Shown in pieces: positions 47,601 to 55,402 of a DNA stretch of 64,000 nt. Both the position numbers and the translations under genes were made by a program. Each line of letters opens with the position of its first letter. Position 1 is the first letter of the stretch. Where the stretch lies: the NCBI GenBank assembly GCA_021413675.1, contig JAIOQA010000233.1, positions 57,265 through 121,264 on the forward strand. Direction: 5' to 3'. Under the pieces are notes generated by a model. It made no database searches. It was not told the DNA's origin and saw only the letters and a program-made list of their open reading frames with translations. This DNA comes from Deltaproteobacteria bacterium (GTDB taxonomy: Bacteria > Myxococcota_A > Polyangia > Haliangiales > Haliangiaceae).

Positions 47601-48104
47601 GTCCTGGTGGACCGAGATGCGGTCGAGCATCGGCGCCGCCTGAGGGCCAAGGCTCCGCGCGAGCTCCGCGCGATACGGCACTGGCGCCCCAGGTCCTGCG
47701 ATGCCCTCGGCGGCGTGCGCGTGGACCTGAGTTTCGGGCAGTGGGCCGCCCGAGGCCCAGTCGAGATGATTCCCGGGACCAGCTTGGCTTGCGGCTCGCC
47801 GCTGAACCGTGACCCGCTCGCGCGGCGCGCTGACTTGGGGTGGGAGCAACGGCGGCGAACGTCCGGCCTCGAACTCGACCAACGAGGTGGCCCCGACCCG
47901 CGTTGGCACAGGCGGCGTGCCAGCATCGGTCTGGGTGAAGTGGCCGACCTTGCGGTTGGCGAACGGCCCGATATCGCCGGGCGGCGACGATGGGCCGAGC
48001 GCCGGCGTCCCACCGGTCCGATGGGCCTCGGCGACGTCGTCGACCGAACGCGACGCGTCCCACGTACCGCCGCCGCCGTCTCCGCTGTGGTCGTCGTTCG
48101 CCAT
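41634..48104 (-). CDS. Giant DUF4157 protein with toxin-like C-terminal modules
   Basis: 2156 residues; ATG at 48104 has GGAGG 9 nt upstream. There is no signal peptide and the N-terminus is low-complexity. DUF4157 lies at about 150-235 with the zinc-peptidase-like motif HEVAH at 202-206 (LHLVAHEVAHVAQQ). A long helical middle includes a hydrophobic stretch (AAMIGIGIVAGAAAATVGKGVTGLLAGG) that could enter membranes. Near 1530-1620 a module with VVVHAEVDYFEVA and IRLIACLSGKHAKAVAQHLANQL resembles Cys-containing domains seen before toxin tips. The extreme C-terminus (about 2000-2156) has DGTKAVEVKSGAG, like a PD-(D/E)XK nuclease. DUF4157 proteins are linked to contractile-injection or polymorphic-toxin cargo. 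The toxin role is inference; the DUF4157 call is firm. The downstream overlapping gene may protect the producer. Confidence 0.82.
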   Translation of the reverse strand: MANDDHSGDGGGGTWDASRSVDDVAEAHRTGGTPALGPSSPPGDIGPFANRKVGHFTQTDAGTPPVPTRVGATSLVEFEAGRSPPLLPPQVSAPRERVTVQRRAASQAGPGNHLDWASGGPLPETQVHAHAAEGIAGPGAPVPYRAELARSLGPQAAPMLDRISVHQDKKAQASSAAIGATAFAAGDHIALPAAPSLHLVAHEVAHVAQQAEGVHLSGGVGHEADPYEREADAFADAVVAGEPVSAAGFAGHGGSPRVVQRRASSAAHEAGGAGHPGANPASSSGEPAHDDGNSSTGSDAAAGLGDMEPWQLVAEVGAPLSTPERGAAIARELRERMQKLLKHATEAVAGVTRVKEQADGLAEVLQLDELMKPIATIQGEVLGSTSASVNSADRGVLTSFAHWVADVSSRWTQSHAALKHYLLEHHLWEVAFGGASVPSPGDEQRAGMLVNAAGYLSANATALVHSVAHYLAAIPWPPLHPRLAWRDAHAFVDAIAGQLSGAFGDLSQDRLPILTGVLAPANPMQLVDEMRPIVGATAHLGGNSLLGGAIGPSTWQPAIGVALAQIAHTSVLDSARRLATRWVAVADGNPAARHLVNAPDSIVTLEQLVTSHPMDEVVARALTQHPVVQYAPPVGDEKPLPPDKIPGRRTVTVAWQAGKLWNWVKADPPDATAEEVSAALYKDDFDRGQSFHAHRLVSAPPYFGVPEELARTFKDARPPEDAGLAAQVLVAATGPRAPEMLDAAGGDVGAEIALNQASPLPAGSPDGKPPAPPVRRAVDVIGESRTDLVFLAMVLAGWGMAGATTIALEFLESRSADLMTGGEPMATKWLPVLEGQRGHLAELIRLVHEVDAASRKLGIADPRDPRAAPLHEVMDVLAQAAGASHFQQSCPALIAKAGRLLENLTLEALRGTMRTAATSVDQARGAAREDHTSHALATSLDTVNVDAERLQAQMAAGAAVDPDEFDEVTLRAEEIGLDAKLHGLQVQLAELEHAMEVSGFFEWAASKASDSFLPTARAIPGLRGQVMDAQALLHPDAPGAATVTGGAENASASRRHRRRAVSQAQAELGALQAKQDLAEFLREGASLVFWQQVRTACVKTAAMIGIGIVAGAAAATVGKGVTGLLAGGEGTAEALAGLSMTGRTAVGAASVVADATVNTLGMTAMGAIDRPRPAPKDGEKDKDTEDSLLATLGNNVLFSAANKLVVEQLAKDMAPVELAEAESVTRWLRVNPKSRSWAIEVAAVPAHAVLGAAMMFATHRFGTHAGDPPPSTIQEWLLQGASIAIGRRIGHAAAARAERLASTKLPKNLAVESRQIAAAAHALEHATKPPATEEVLDLMLREQEALAKEAEAFEELRNDPAKLAASGLHWEDVAAAGPMHAPLTGEAAVAAAALPFHRAGLEEAVPGALWRGTHEQAAHAIEQARRLKLEITESYDPDGHRWQLDVAGSKVTIIEHAVEQEAAPAARASGHEDEANGHSDARTGHPTDDHGAKPLPERVVLAGDDAYLQAAAARAKPLPGYIDVVVHAEVDYFEVARSHETVKVDHRALATYLRKHGLEGQKIRLIACLSGKHAKAVAQHLANQLQVEVLAPNDTAWIDQHGTVGVGAADRHTGGWVAFEPKVSSARSTPADPLAAERNERFALDGPTEVEPPAQVYEARVDRRVKASSESLEALAARMGVKVTIDESMENGVSAKVDRRPGLVVDDLIVREIRIGRETTLADLVAHREYIDQVQAYNGTLGALKHLAERFSNWLLGRPKPQFPHGSRAWVTELELTKLRSLVEGRMALGAGDIDRASLQAEIAFLQGRVAFHEETLRSLEEAPGQFELESPDIGRVTREAEAKGYRLPGEAEGVDPKWYYYRHKQSAPAEFELARKASAPADAPPLRARVLAGEFKGIERSEDVGGATIPADWSKEQVVEHLRQTVGFAEYAIMLEAHGLASREVIDGVVAHKYGLRQTKGTRVTTDDVRHDTKEFFRQRVVEKLLDPALDDAASYAQMREMTKDLPPSDKGSLTEAWHIGRKMPDAQTHVAAMVERSDGENAGQIEKRFIDAVDGTKAVEVKSGAGPIDEGQLGAYLDMLKGNLREGSKVAAVDKLEYVFTDPAGAKENMALFADYLDAEYLQGRLSVVVYDAQGAKIVIRTGDAARTYLARDL

Positions 48105-48126
48105 GCTAGTCCGCCTCCGAGGTCAC

Positions 48127-48558
48127 CTACTGCGCCGGGTTGAGGCAGGTCAGGGTCATCTTGACGTCGGCGGGGATAGTGCCGCTGTTGGTCCAGCGGC
48201 ACACCCATCTGTAATTGTTGCTTGCGGAAGGCTCTTTGAATGAGTCGATAAGATGGTAGTCGCCCGTCGAAGCGAGGCCTGCGTCCACAATTTGGCAGCC
48301 GCCGGAAAGGAGCTTGGCCTTCGGATTCGAGCACTCGGCCAGTGTAGAGGAGGTCGCGGGACCTGCCGAGATCTGCAGCTTGCCTCCAATCGGGAGCATA
48401 GTTGCCTCCTCTTCGACAAGGCGGTTGGCCAGGGGGGGCTCCGCCGCGGGGCAATCACAACTGGCGACCGCGGCATCGATCGCCGTGGCCGGATCGCTAC
48501 ACGCGCAGGACAGCCCGAAAGCGGCCACCAGGACGGGGGACTTGAAGGATAGGCGCAT
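48127..48558 (-). CDS. Small lipoprotein
   Basis: 143 residues from ATG 48558. The upstream in-frame extension lacks a signal peptide and overlaps the Ig-repeat gene, so it is rejected. The signal MRLSFKSPVLVAAFGLSC fits a lipobox with lipidated C18. The mature part has several Cys (CACSDP, CDCPAAEPP, CSNPK, CQIV, CRW, CLNP), probably disulphide-bonded, and ends ADVKMTLTCLNPAQ. I recognise no family. It lies between the Ig-repeat lipoprotein and the giant DUF4157 gene, 22 nt before the latter's start, so it may be exported with or support them. Confidence 0.75.
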   Translation of the reverse strand: MRLSFKSPVLVAAFGLSCACSDPATAIDAAVASCDCPAAEPPLANRLVEEEATMLPIGGKLQISAGPATSSTLAECSNPKAKLLSGGCQIVDAGLASTGDYHLIDSFKEPSASNNYRWVCRWTNSGTIPADVKMTLTCLNPAQ

Positions 48559-48590
48559 CTTGATCTTTCGGTATTGGGAATCTCGGGTCG

Positions 48591-51500
48591 CTACTGAGGA
48601 GGGCACGTCGCGCCGTTTGATGGAGCAGGCGTGCAGGTCGTTGGCAGGCCAGTCTCCGATGACGTCCACAGCACTGGGGGTACGCTGGTCGGGGCACCAG
48701 TCCAGACAAGGACAGGGATCGACGCTGCCACAGTCGATGCACCTGTGAGCTGTGTGTTTGCCTGCGGGTTGATCGTCGCCTTCATCATCGCCGTGAACGA
48801 GCGATACGTCGTCTGCTTGTAACAGACATGCGCGTTCGTCCCGGCTCCTGGGCAGGAGTCATCATGCTTGGTGCCAGGGGTCTCGCACCGGACGACGTCC
48901 GCCGCGACCGAGCCGACGATCGGCCGTGACGTGCCATTCCAGTTCAGCGTCGCAGTGCTGTACGTTCCCGCGCCATTCCGCAGCTCCGGCAAGCTCTTGG
49001 TCACGACCATGGCGTAGTACTGGATCGGCGGAAGCCCGGTGGGGCGCTTGGCGATCGTGAAGAGCCCGCTAGCGTTCGCGAAGCGCTCGGTGGGCGAACC
49101 ATTCGCGACTTCGAAGAGGCGCACCGACAAGTTCAGCCCGTTGGAACCGGTCATCAGGCCACCATCGGCCACACTCGATCCTGGCTTGGCGGGTGCGGGG
49201 CACGTGGCGTTCGCCTGGCCGATACATCCGCAGAAGTCGCCACTGGTGGAGGTCTGATCGAACGTCACGTTCGTAGTCATGAAGTCGCGCTCGTACTGAT
49301 AGCTTGGTGCCACAACAGGTAGGCTGACGAGCGCGTCCTCGCTGGTGCCGTTCTGGAGCAAGACGGACATGACCGCCGCGCCGGCGGAGGTGCCATTTAG
49401 GAGCTTGGCGATCTCGGCGTCGTCGTCATCGGGATTGTTCAGCCCATTCGCGTCCGCGCCGAGTGTCAGGCTCCAGAGCTGCGGGCTGTACCACGACGGC
49501 ACCGACGAACCCGTGCTTGCCGTCCGTTGCAGCGGCGGCGCCATCGGGTGATTGCCCCAGCAACGCGTGGTCGGCAACTCGTCGGAGTACCGGTTGAAGC
49601 CATCGCGGACCCGGAACCGAATCTCGAAGACACCCTCCACGGTGGCGAGTGTCGGCACGATGCCCCGGGTGAGTTCGAACGAATACGTGCCGCTGGCGTC
49701 CGCGCCTGCCGACGTCCAGGCGCTCCACGTGCCGTTGTTCCAGCGCACCTGATATTCGCCGGTCGCGGCCTGCGCGCCCGACCCCGTATCGCCGGCTTGG
49801 AACGAGAACTTGATCGGGTTGCGCCCAGGTGACTCGGTGGCAAAGGTGGGCGTCGTGCTGTCGAGCAGGTATGTGTATTTGTAGACCTGCGCACCGACTG
49901 CCGCGGTGGTGCGGGCGGCGTCGCACGTGCTGTCAGCGCCGAGGCTGATCGATCCCACGTGCGTGTGGTTCGGCGCTGCGTTGGCATTGAACGTGAACGT
50001 GTCGAGGCGCTCGTCCGAAACGGTGGTGGGAACGACCGTCACGGTCGGCTTGGTGAGATCGGCCTGCACCTGGAGGGTCAACGACGTGGCGTTGCCGGCG
50101 AGGTCTGTTGCCGTGACGAGGACATTGTTGATCTCTGGCGAGTCGACGATCGCCGAGGCCAACGTGCCCGTCCACGAGTTCCCGGTGACCGGCGCCGCCT
50201 TCGACGCGCCGGCGAACGTGAGTTGCACGCCGGTCATCGCGTCGAGGTTGGTCTCCGTCACCATCCCGCCGAAGGTTGGCGTGAGCGTGCTCGCCCACCA
50301 GCGTCCGGTGGTGCCCACGGGGAGAAAGCCGCCGCCGCTGAACGCGATGATCGGTGCCTTCCTGTCGACGTAGAACGTCACGTCAACGGCTGCGCCGACA
50401 TTGCCTGCGGCATCGGTCGGGACGGCATGCACCGCGAACGCCTTCTCCTCGCCAACAACCGCAGTCGTCGTGAAGGGAGACGTCGTGGCGCCACCGTTGA
50501 GCGTGATCGCATTCGTCCCGACCTTCGCACCGTCGCTCTGCGTCACGGTAACCGTCGGGTTCGACGCGTAGTAGGTGCCGTTGGCGACGCCGGTGACGGA
50601 CAAGGTCGGGGCCTTCAGGTCGACGACGAAGTTGATCGTGACGGTCGGCGCCGGGTTGCCAGCGAGGTCGCTGCCGCTGATGATCAACTGGTAGCTGTTC
50701 TCGACGCCCGCCATCGCGGTGATCGAGCTCGGTGAAGTGACCGGCTGGGGCGCACCGTTGCCGGTCTTCAGCGTCGCGCTCATCGCGCCGGGGTTCGCGT
50801 CGGTCATCGACCACGCCAGCACGCGCGTGCTGTTGTAGGCGCCGTTGTTGGCGACGCCGTTGTTCGCGCCCGGGCCGACCACCGAGATGGTCGGCGCCAT
50901 CGTGTCGATCGTGAAGACGACGGTCACCTGCGCTGCGGCGTTGCCGGCCTTGTCGGTGCCGTTGACGACGAGCGTGTGCTGGCCCTCGGACGACACCGAC
51001 GTCCCCGACGTGAACGGGTTGCCATCGAGAGTCGCGGCGATCGTGCCGGGCTCGCTGAGCGCGAAGGTGGGCGCCTTGCTGCCGTTGTAGAAGGCGTTGT
51101 TGGCCACGCCGCCGACGCTGATGGTTGGCGCGGTCTTGTCGATGGTGAAGCTGGCGAGCACCTGCGTGGCGACATTGCCGGCGAGGTCAGTCGTGTTGAG
51201 CACGAGCGCATGCGTGCCCTCTGCCTGGACCGCGGTGCCGCTGGCGTACGTCGCGCCGTCGAGCGTCGCGACGATCGTGCCCGGGTGGAGCTCGACCTGG
51301 CTGAGGACGATCGTGACGTCCTGCTTGACGAACTGGCCGTTCGTGAAGCCGGTGTACTTGAGCACCGGTGCGATCGTGTCGATCGTTAACGCGACGGTCT
51401 GGCTGCTCGAGTTCCCGGCAGTGTCGGTCGCGGTGACGACGAGCGTGTACCCGTTGTCGAGTGCGACGCCGGAGCCGGACGTGAACGGCGTGCCGTTGAG

Positions 51501-54500
51501 CGTGGCGGTCAGCGACGCGAGATGCGGCTCACCGGGCGCGGTGAACGTGATCGTGCGGGTCGCGTTGTAGTACTGGCCGTTGGTCACGCCGGCGATCGAG
51601 ATCGTGGGCGCCACCTTGTCGACGACGAACGCGATCGTCACGGGGGTCGCGACGTTGCCGGCGAGGTCGGTCGCGGTGAGCTTGAGCGTGTAGTCGGCGT
51701 CGACGCTGACCGTGGTTCCGTTGCCGATCGCGGCATTGTTGAGGTTCGCGGTGGTGGTGCCCTTGTTCAGGTCGTTCTGGCCGAACGTGATGAAGACGTC
51801 CTGCTTGTAGGCGCCGTTGTTGGCGACGCCGGCGAACGTGATGACGGGCGCGGTCGTGTCGATCGTGAAGTGGACCGAGCTCGTGCCGGTGAGACCCGCG
51901 GCGTTGGTCGCGTTGACGACGAGGTCGTAGTCGTTCTCGAGGGCGACCGACGAGCCCGAGGTGAACGGCAGGCCGTTGAGCGTGGCGCTGATCGTTCCGC
52001 CGGTGCCGGACTGCGAGAACGTGATGGTCCGCGCGCTGTTGTAGTACTGGTGATCGGCGACGCCGACGATCGTGATCACCGGGCCCATGCGGTTGATCTT
52101 GAACGACACGGTCAGGGGCGTGGCCGGGTTCTTGGCCTGGTCGGTGCCATTGACGACGAGCGTGTAGTCGCCGTCAGCCGTGACCTGCGAGCCCGACGCG
52201 ATGGCCGCGCCGTTGAGCGTCGCCGTGGTGACGCCCGGGTTGGAGTCGGTCTGGCCGAACGTGATCACGCGGTTGTCGGCGTAGGTGTCGCCGTTCTGGA
52301 CGCCAGAGACCGACAGGACGGGCGCGATGTTGTCGACGACGAACGAGTGCTGCGCAGAGCCGACGTTGTTGCTGTCGTCGGTCGACTCGGCGGTCAGGGT
52401 CTGCGGGCCTTCGCCGAGCGCGAGGGTGTCGATGTCGACGGTCGCGTCCTCGTCGGTCGAGTCGCCATCGGTGTCAGGGAGAACGATCGCAGCCTGGGGC
52501 GCGGGCTGCTCGAGCTTGATGATGGTCGACGGCTTGAGGTCGATGCCGTGGTCGTTGCCGACCGCCTTGATCGTCATGGTTCCGCGAACGAAGGGGTCGA
52601 GCATGCCGGAGAACGAGATCGTGGGCTTCTCGATGTCGTAGTTGCTGCCGGCCGTATCGTAGAGACCGCCGCCGTTCGCGCACGAGCCGACGCCGCTGGA
52701 CGGCCCGCCATGCGAGAGCGTGTCGAGGAGACTGAGCAGATCGCCAGCGCTGACGAACGGCGTCTGGTTCTCCGGACCCTTCACGTAGGCGACGATCGCA
52801 CTGGCGAGCCCGATCCGGGTGTCCGTGTCGACCAGTTTCGTCGTGCCGCCGTAGACGAGATCGACCGATCCGGTCTTCCCATCCCAGCAGCCGTCGGCGA
52901 TGTCGGTCTCTAGCTTCGCAGTCACCGCGAGCCCGTTCATGACGCTGGGGAACGAGCCGGCGTCGCCGGTGCCGCCCGGCCGCGTCGACGACACCTGGAG
53001 CGCGCGCTGCGACAGGCCGGCGAGGACCAGCGAGTAGCGGGCCGACCCAGAGAGCGTCACGATCGAACCGGACGCGATCGGCGACAGGTGCTCGATGTCA
53101 GGGATGTCGAACTGCGCCTGCATCACCGAGACCGCCTCGTTCCAGAGGGTGTCGATGGGCGGGGCGGCGCCCGCGTTGGCGACCTTCCAGCCGAGGTACG
53201 CGGTCGCGAACGAGGTGATGGGCGTGATGACGGTGGGGCCGACGCCATCGCCGTCGTTGTACGTGCCGACCACGGTGCGCAGGACGTTGTCGACATCGAC
53301 CGTGACCTGGATCGGCGACGCCTCCTCGGTGTACTTGCCGCTGAAGCCGGCCTCGACGAGGAGCGGCCCGGAGTAGCCCTGCTGCAGCGAGATGTTGGAG
53401 AAGGTCCCGGTCGCATCGGTGGTGCCGGTACCGAGCAGGTCGGTCTTCGCGCCGTCCTTGAACTTCCAGATCTTGACGGTCGCGCCGCTGATCGGGCCCT
53501 TCCAGACGACGCCGGAGATCGTGCCCGCGCCGATGTTGTCGACGGTGAACGAGTGCTCGGCACCGGTGGTGGAGTGGCCGAGCGAGTCGCTCGCGGAGGC
53601 GGTGAGCGTCCAGGTAGCGTCGCCGAGCTGGCGGGTGTCGAAGCCGTGGACCTCGAATACCGCGGGATCGGGGTTCGCATCGACGAGGGCCGGGCCAGCC
53701 TGGCCCTTCCAGTCGACGGTCAGGCTCTGCACGCCGACCGGGCTCGTCGCGGTGACCTTGATGTCGACGAGGCCGGTGACGGTGCCGTTCGGGGAGGTGA
53801 AGGTGATCGCCGGCCCCTCGTTGAGCAGCGGCTCCGGGGCGGTGTCGCTGAAGAGGTTCGGTTCGCGATTCGCGGCCATAGCCTCGAGCCGGCTGCGCAG
53901 ATCGTCGGGGGAGATGCCCGACTTGTTGCGCGTGGTGTCGCCGAGCCACGCGAGGATCGCGCGCGCCAGGTAGGCGCGCGGCGAGTTGGCGAACAGGTCG
54001 CACGGGGTACGGCACGTCGTGTGCGTCTCGATGTCGACGCCAACCGGGCACTCCGGGCTCTCGACGACCGGGCACGCGCCGACGCGGGCCAGGCCGGTGT
54101 TCGTGTGCCCGTCGAAGACGACGTCAGGCTGTGAAGTGAGGTCGGCGGAGAGCCCAGGCAGGAGGTGGGTGATGTTGAAGTCCTGCACCGTGAGGCCGCT
54201 GGCGGCGGCGATGTCCGACGCGTAGACGGACATGCCGGCAAGCACCAGGCCGTAGCGGTACTCCGACGTGGGCGACGGAGCGGGCGTCGCCGCGGGCGAG
54301 AAGACATCGGCGGGGACGGTGTTCTCGGCGCTGATGTCGAGCAGGTGCGACCCGAGCAGCGCCCGTGCGCGATCGACGCTGGTGTCAGCGTTGTCCGAGT
54401 CGGGGCGCTTGGCCGCGCGCCGGGCGTTGGCGAGGTCTGCTTGCAGCGAGGTGATCGGGCTGACGATCGCGCCGTTGCGCACCTCGTCTAGGGCGATGTG

Positions 54501-54854
54501 CTGCTGGTAGCCGCGCAGCTCGACGCTGGCGTCGAGCGTGACGGTCGTGCCGGTCGCGGGATCGACGAACGAGCCGCCGAACGCGCGCAGCTCGATCACG
54601 TTGCCCTGGATGCCGATGTCGAGCGAGTAGGTGCCGTCGGCGGCGGTCGTGGTCTCCGCGATCGGCGTGTCCATGTAAAGGTCGCCGGTGGGGAGCACCT
54701 GGAACGCCTGCACCCGGGCGCTGGCCACCGGGCTCGCCCACCAGACCTGGCCGTTGATCGTCGTGTGGTGATCGGTGATGCCACCGTCCCCCGAGCACGA
54801 GAGCCCCGCCACGATCGCCACCAGCACCGCTACTCGATTCGACGAACTTCTCAT
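48591..54854 (-). CDS. Large surface lipoprotein with tandem Ig-like repeats
   Basis: 2087 residues; ATG at 54854 has AGGAGG about 6 nt upstream. The lipobox VAGLSC (C20) is followed by SGDGG, so it should be anchored at the outer membrane. The N-terminal 350 residues include two carboxypeptidase-regulatory-like strands (NGQVWWASPVASARVQAF; SGVVWKGPISGATVKIW). The centre, about residues 840-1505, is at least eight tandem Ig-like repeats of 75-90 residues, each with DxxAPxIxxxG, GTxxATLNG and YTLVVxATDxAGN blocks. The C-terminal 500 residues are a Thr/Ser-rich region with paired Cys. This build is that of adhesins or surface stalk proteins. It is the first gene of the leftward series that continues to 37583. 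The exact ligand is unknown. Confidence 0.88.
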   Translation of the reverse strand: MRSSSNRVAVLVAIVAGLSCSGDGGITDHHTTINGQVWWASPVASARVQAFQVLPTGDLYMDTPIAETTTAADGTYSLDIGIQGNVIELRAFGGSFVDPATGTTVTLDASVELRGYQQHIALDEVRNGAIVSPITSLQADLANARRAAKRPDSDNADTSVDRARALLGSHLLDISAENTVPADVFSPAATPAPSPTSEYRYGLVLAGMSVYASDIAAASGLTVQDFNITHLLPGLSADLTSQPDVVFDGHTNTGLARVGACPVVESPECPVGVDIETHTTCRTPCDLFANSPRAYLARAILAWLGDTTRNKSGISPDDLRSRLEAMAANREPNLFSDTAPEPLLNEGPAITFTSPNGTVTGLVDIKVTATSPVGVQSLTVDWKGQAGPALVDANPDPAVFEVHGFDTRQLGDATWTLTASASDSLGHSTTGAEHSFTVDNIGAGTISGVVWKGPISGATVKIWKFKDGAKTDLLGTGTTDATGTFSNISLQQGYSGPLLVEAGFSGKYTEEASPIQVTVDVDNVLRTVVGTYNDGDGVGPTVITPITSFATAYLGWKVANAGAAPPIDTLWNEAVSVMQAQFDIPDIEHLSPIASGSIVTLSGSARYSLVLAGLSQRALQVSSTRPGGTGDAGSFPSVMNGLAVTAKLETDIADGCWDGKTGSVDLVYGGTTKLVDTDTRIGLASAIVAYVKGPENQTPFVSAGDLLSLLDTLSHGGPSSGVGSCANGGGLYDTAGSNYDIEKPTISFSGMLDPFVRGTMTIKAVGNDHGIDLKPSTIIKLEQPAPQAAIVLPDTDGDSTDEDATVDIDTLALGEGPQTLTAESTDDSNNVGSAQHSFVVDNIAPVLSVSGVQNGDTYADNRVITFGQTDSNPGVTTATLNGAAIASGSQVTADGDYTLVVNGTDQAKNPATPLTVSFKINRMGPVITIVGVADHQYYNSARTITFSQSGTGGTISATLNGLPFTSGSSVALENDYDLVVNATNAAGLTGTSSVHFTIDTTAPVITFAGVANNGAYKQDVFITFGQNDLNKGTTTANLNNAAIGNGTTVSVDADYTLKLTATDLAGNVATPVTIAFVVDKVAPTISIAGVTNGQYYNATRTITFTAPGEPHLASLTATLNGTPFTSGSGVALDNGYTLVVTATDTAGNSSSQTVALTIDTIAPVLKYTGFTNGQFVKQDVTIVLSQVELHPGTIVATLDGATYASGTAVQAEGTHALVLNTTDLAGNVATQVLASFTIDKTAPTISVGGVANNAFYNGSKAPTFALSEPGTIAATLDGNPFTSGTSVSSEGQHTLVVNGTDKAGNAAAQVTVVFTIDTMAPTISVVGPGANNGVANNGAYNSTRVLAWSMTDANPGAMSATLKTGNGAPQPVTSPSSITAMAGVENSYQLIISGSDLAGNPAPTVTINFVVDLKAPTLSVTGVANGTYYASNPTVTVTQSDGAKVGTNAITLNGGATTSPFTTTAVVGEEKAFAVHAVPTDAAGNVGAAVDVTFYVDRKAPIIAFSGGGFLPVGTTGRWWASTLTPTFGGMVTETNLDAMTGVQLTFAGASKAAPVTGNSWTGTLASAIVDSPEINNVLVTATDLAGNATSLTLQVQADLTKPTVTVVPTTVSDERLDTFTFNANAAPNHTHVGSISLGADSTCDAARTTAAVGAQVYKYTYLLDSTTPTFATESPGRNPIKFSFQAGDTGSGAQAATGEYQVRWNNGTWSAWTSAGADASGTYSFELTRGIVPTLATVEGVFEIRFRVRDGFNRYSDELPTTRCWGNHPMAPPLQRTASTGSSVPSWYSPQLWSLTLGADANGLNNPDDDDAEIAKLLNGTSAGAAVMSVLLQNGTSEDALVSLPVVAPSYQYERDFMTTNVTFDQTSTSGDFCGCIGQANATCPAPAKPGSSVADGGLMTGSNGLNLSVRLFEVANGSPTERFANASGLFTIAKRPTGLPPIQYYAMVVTKSLPELRNGAGTYSTATLNWNGTSRPIVGSVAADVVRCETPGTKHDDSCPGAGTNAHVCYKQTTYRSFTAMMKATINPQANTQLTGASTVAASIPVLVWTGAPTSVPPVLWTSSETGLPTTCTPAPSNGATCPPQ
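50340..52340 (-). repeat. Tandem Ig-like coding repeats
   Basis: About eight in-frame repeats of 225-270 nt encode the Ig-like domains. The DNA is diverged between copies; short conserved stretches recur (for example GTGCCGTTGAGCGTG on the + strand). They are protein-domain repeats, not a CRISPR or satellite. Copy number could change by recombination. Confidence 0.75.
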
Positions 54855-54962
54855 ACACCGCCTCCTGCTCAGTCCTTCACGTCAACGAGCTGATGTGAGC
54901 GTCGGCCCGGATCGAGCCGTGAGAGATGGAGCCGCACACTGCCCGGTCTCACGCCGAGCTGG

Positions 54963-55035
54963 CAACGATTTCATGCGTTCGCATCGTCGAGATGCGCATC
55001 GGTACGACCACGAAACGGTTGCGTCGAAATCGTTG
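54963..55035. repeat. Long-spaced 10-bp inverted repeat with nested dyads
   Basis: CAACGATTTC (54963-54972) and GAAATCGTTG (55026-55035) are perfect 10-bp arms 53 nt apart. Overlapping the right arm, CGACCAC (55005-55011) pairs with GTGGTCG (55036-55042). A folded RNA or a looped protein site is possible. It lies just over 100 nt upstream of the Ig-repeat gene start. Confidence 0.5.
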
Positions 55036-55074
55036 TGGTCGCGGTGACAGTCGATGCACCGTCGGGCTTCGCGT

Positions 55075-55093
55075 ATCACCCCGCAGGGGTGAT
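55075..55093. repeat. Second copy of the ATCACCCC-N3-GGGGTGAT palindrome
   Basis: ATCACCCC-GCA-GGGGTGAT has 8-bp perfect arms. It differs from the palindrome at 18141-18161 only in the loop base and one outer pair. The flanks are not alike, so this is a short recurring site rather than a duplicated segment. Confidence 0.55.
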
Positions 55094-55402
55094 GCCGGGG
55101 CGAGTCTGGCGAGCGGCCTGCCCCTACCGAGGCGGGCCAGAGCCTCCCGGAACGGAACCCGGAACTCGTGCTTCGGTAGGTCGATGGCTGGCGATCGCGG
55201 CTCGTGGATCGATCGGGCGCCGGGGCTGGGTTGATCGCCAACATCGTGAACCTCCTTCTCGGCCAGGCGACCCGGTCGTTGCTACCGGATCGCCTTCCGC
55301 ATCTACGCCGCCCTGAACACGCCATCGACGCTACGAATCGCGGGACCTCATCACGTCGGTCCCATTAATGCCCCCGGCTCCAGGGATCGAATCTTCAGCC
55401 GC

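Larger units (their letters stand above)
54855..55402. other. 548-nt intergenic region without a convincing gene
   Basis: This gap lies upstream of the Ig-repeat gene and downstream of the lipoprotein gene at 55403-56038, both leftward. It must hold the promoter for the Ig-repeat operon. Short frames exist on both strands, but none has a ribosome site or protein-like composition. It contains several inverted repeats (listed separately), including the palindromes ATGCG-TT-CGCAT at 54973-54984 and GATGCGCATC at 54991-55000. It could hold a structured RNA leader, a regulatory region or the remains of a decayed element; the sequence does not decide. Confidence 0.6.

Noticed and set aside
50340..52340. 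Regular repeats considered as a CRISPR array
   Set aside because: Unit length is 225-270 nt, copies are diverged and stay in frame as Ig-like domains.
54882..55325. 147-codon - strand frame in the structured gap
   Set aside because: No ribosome site, biased Arg/Ser composition and no resemblance to a protein family; a second frame there is no better.
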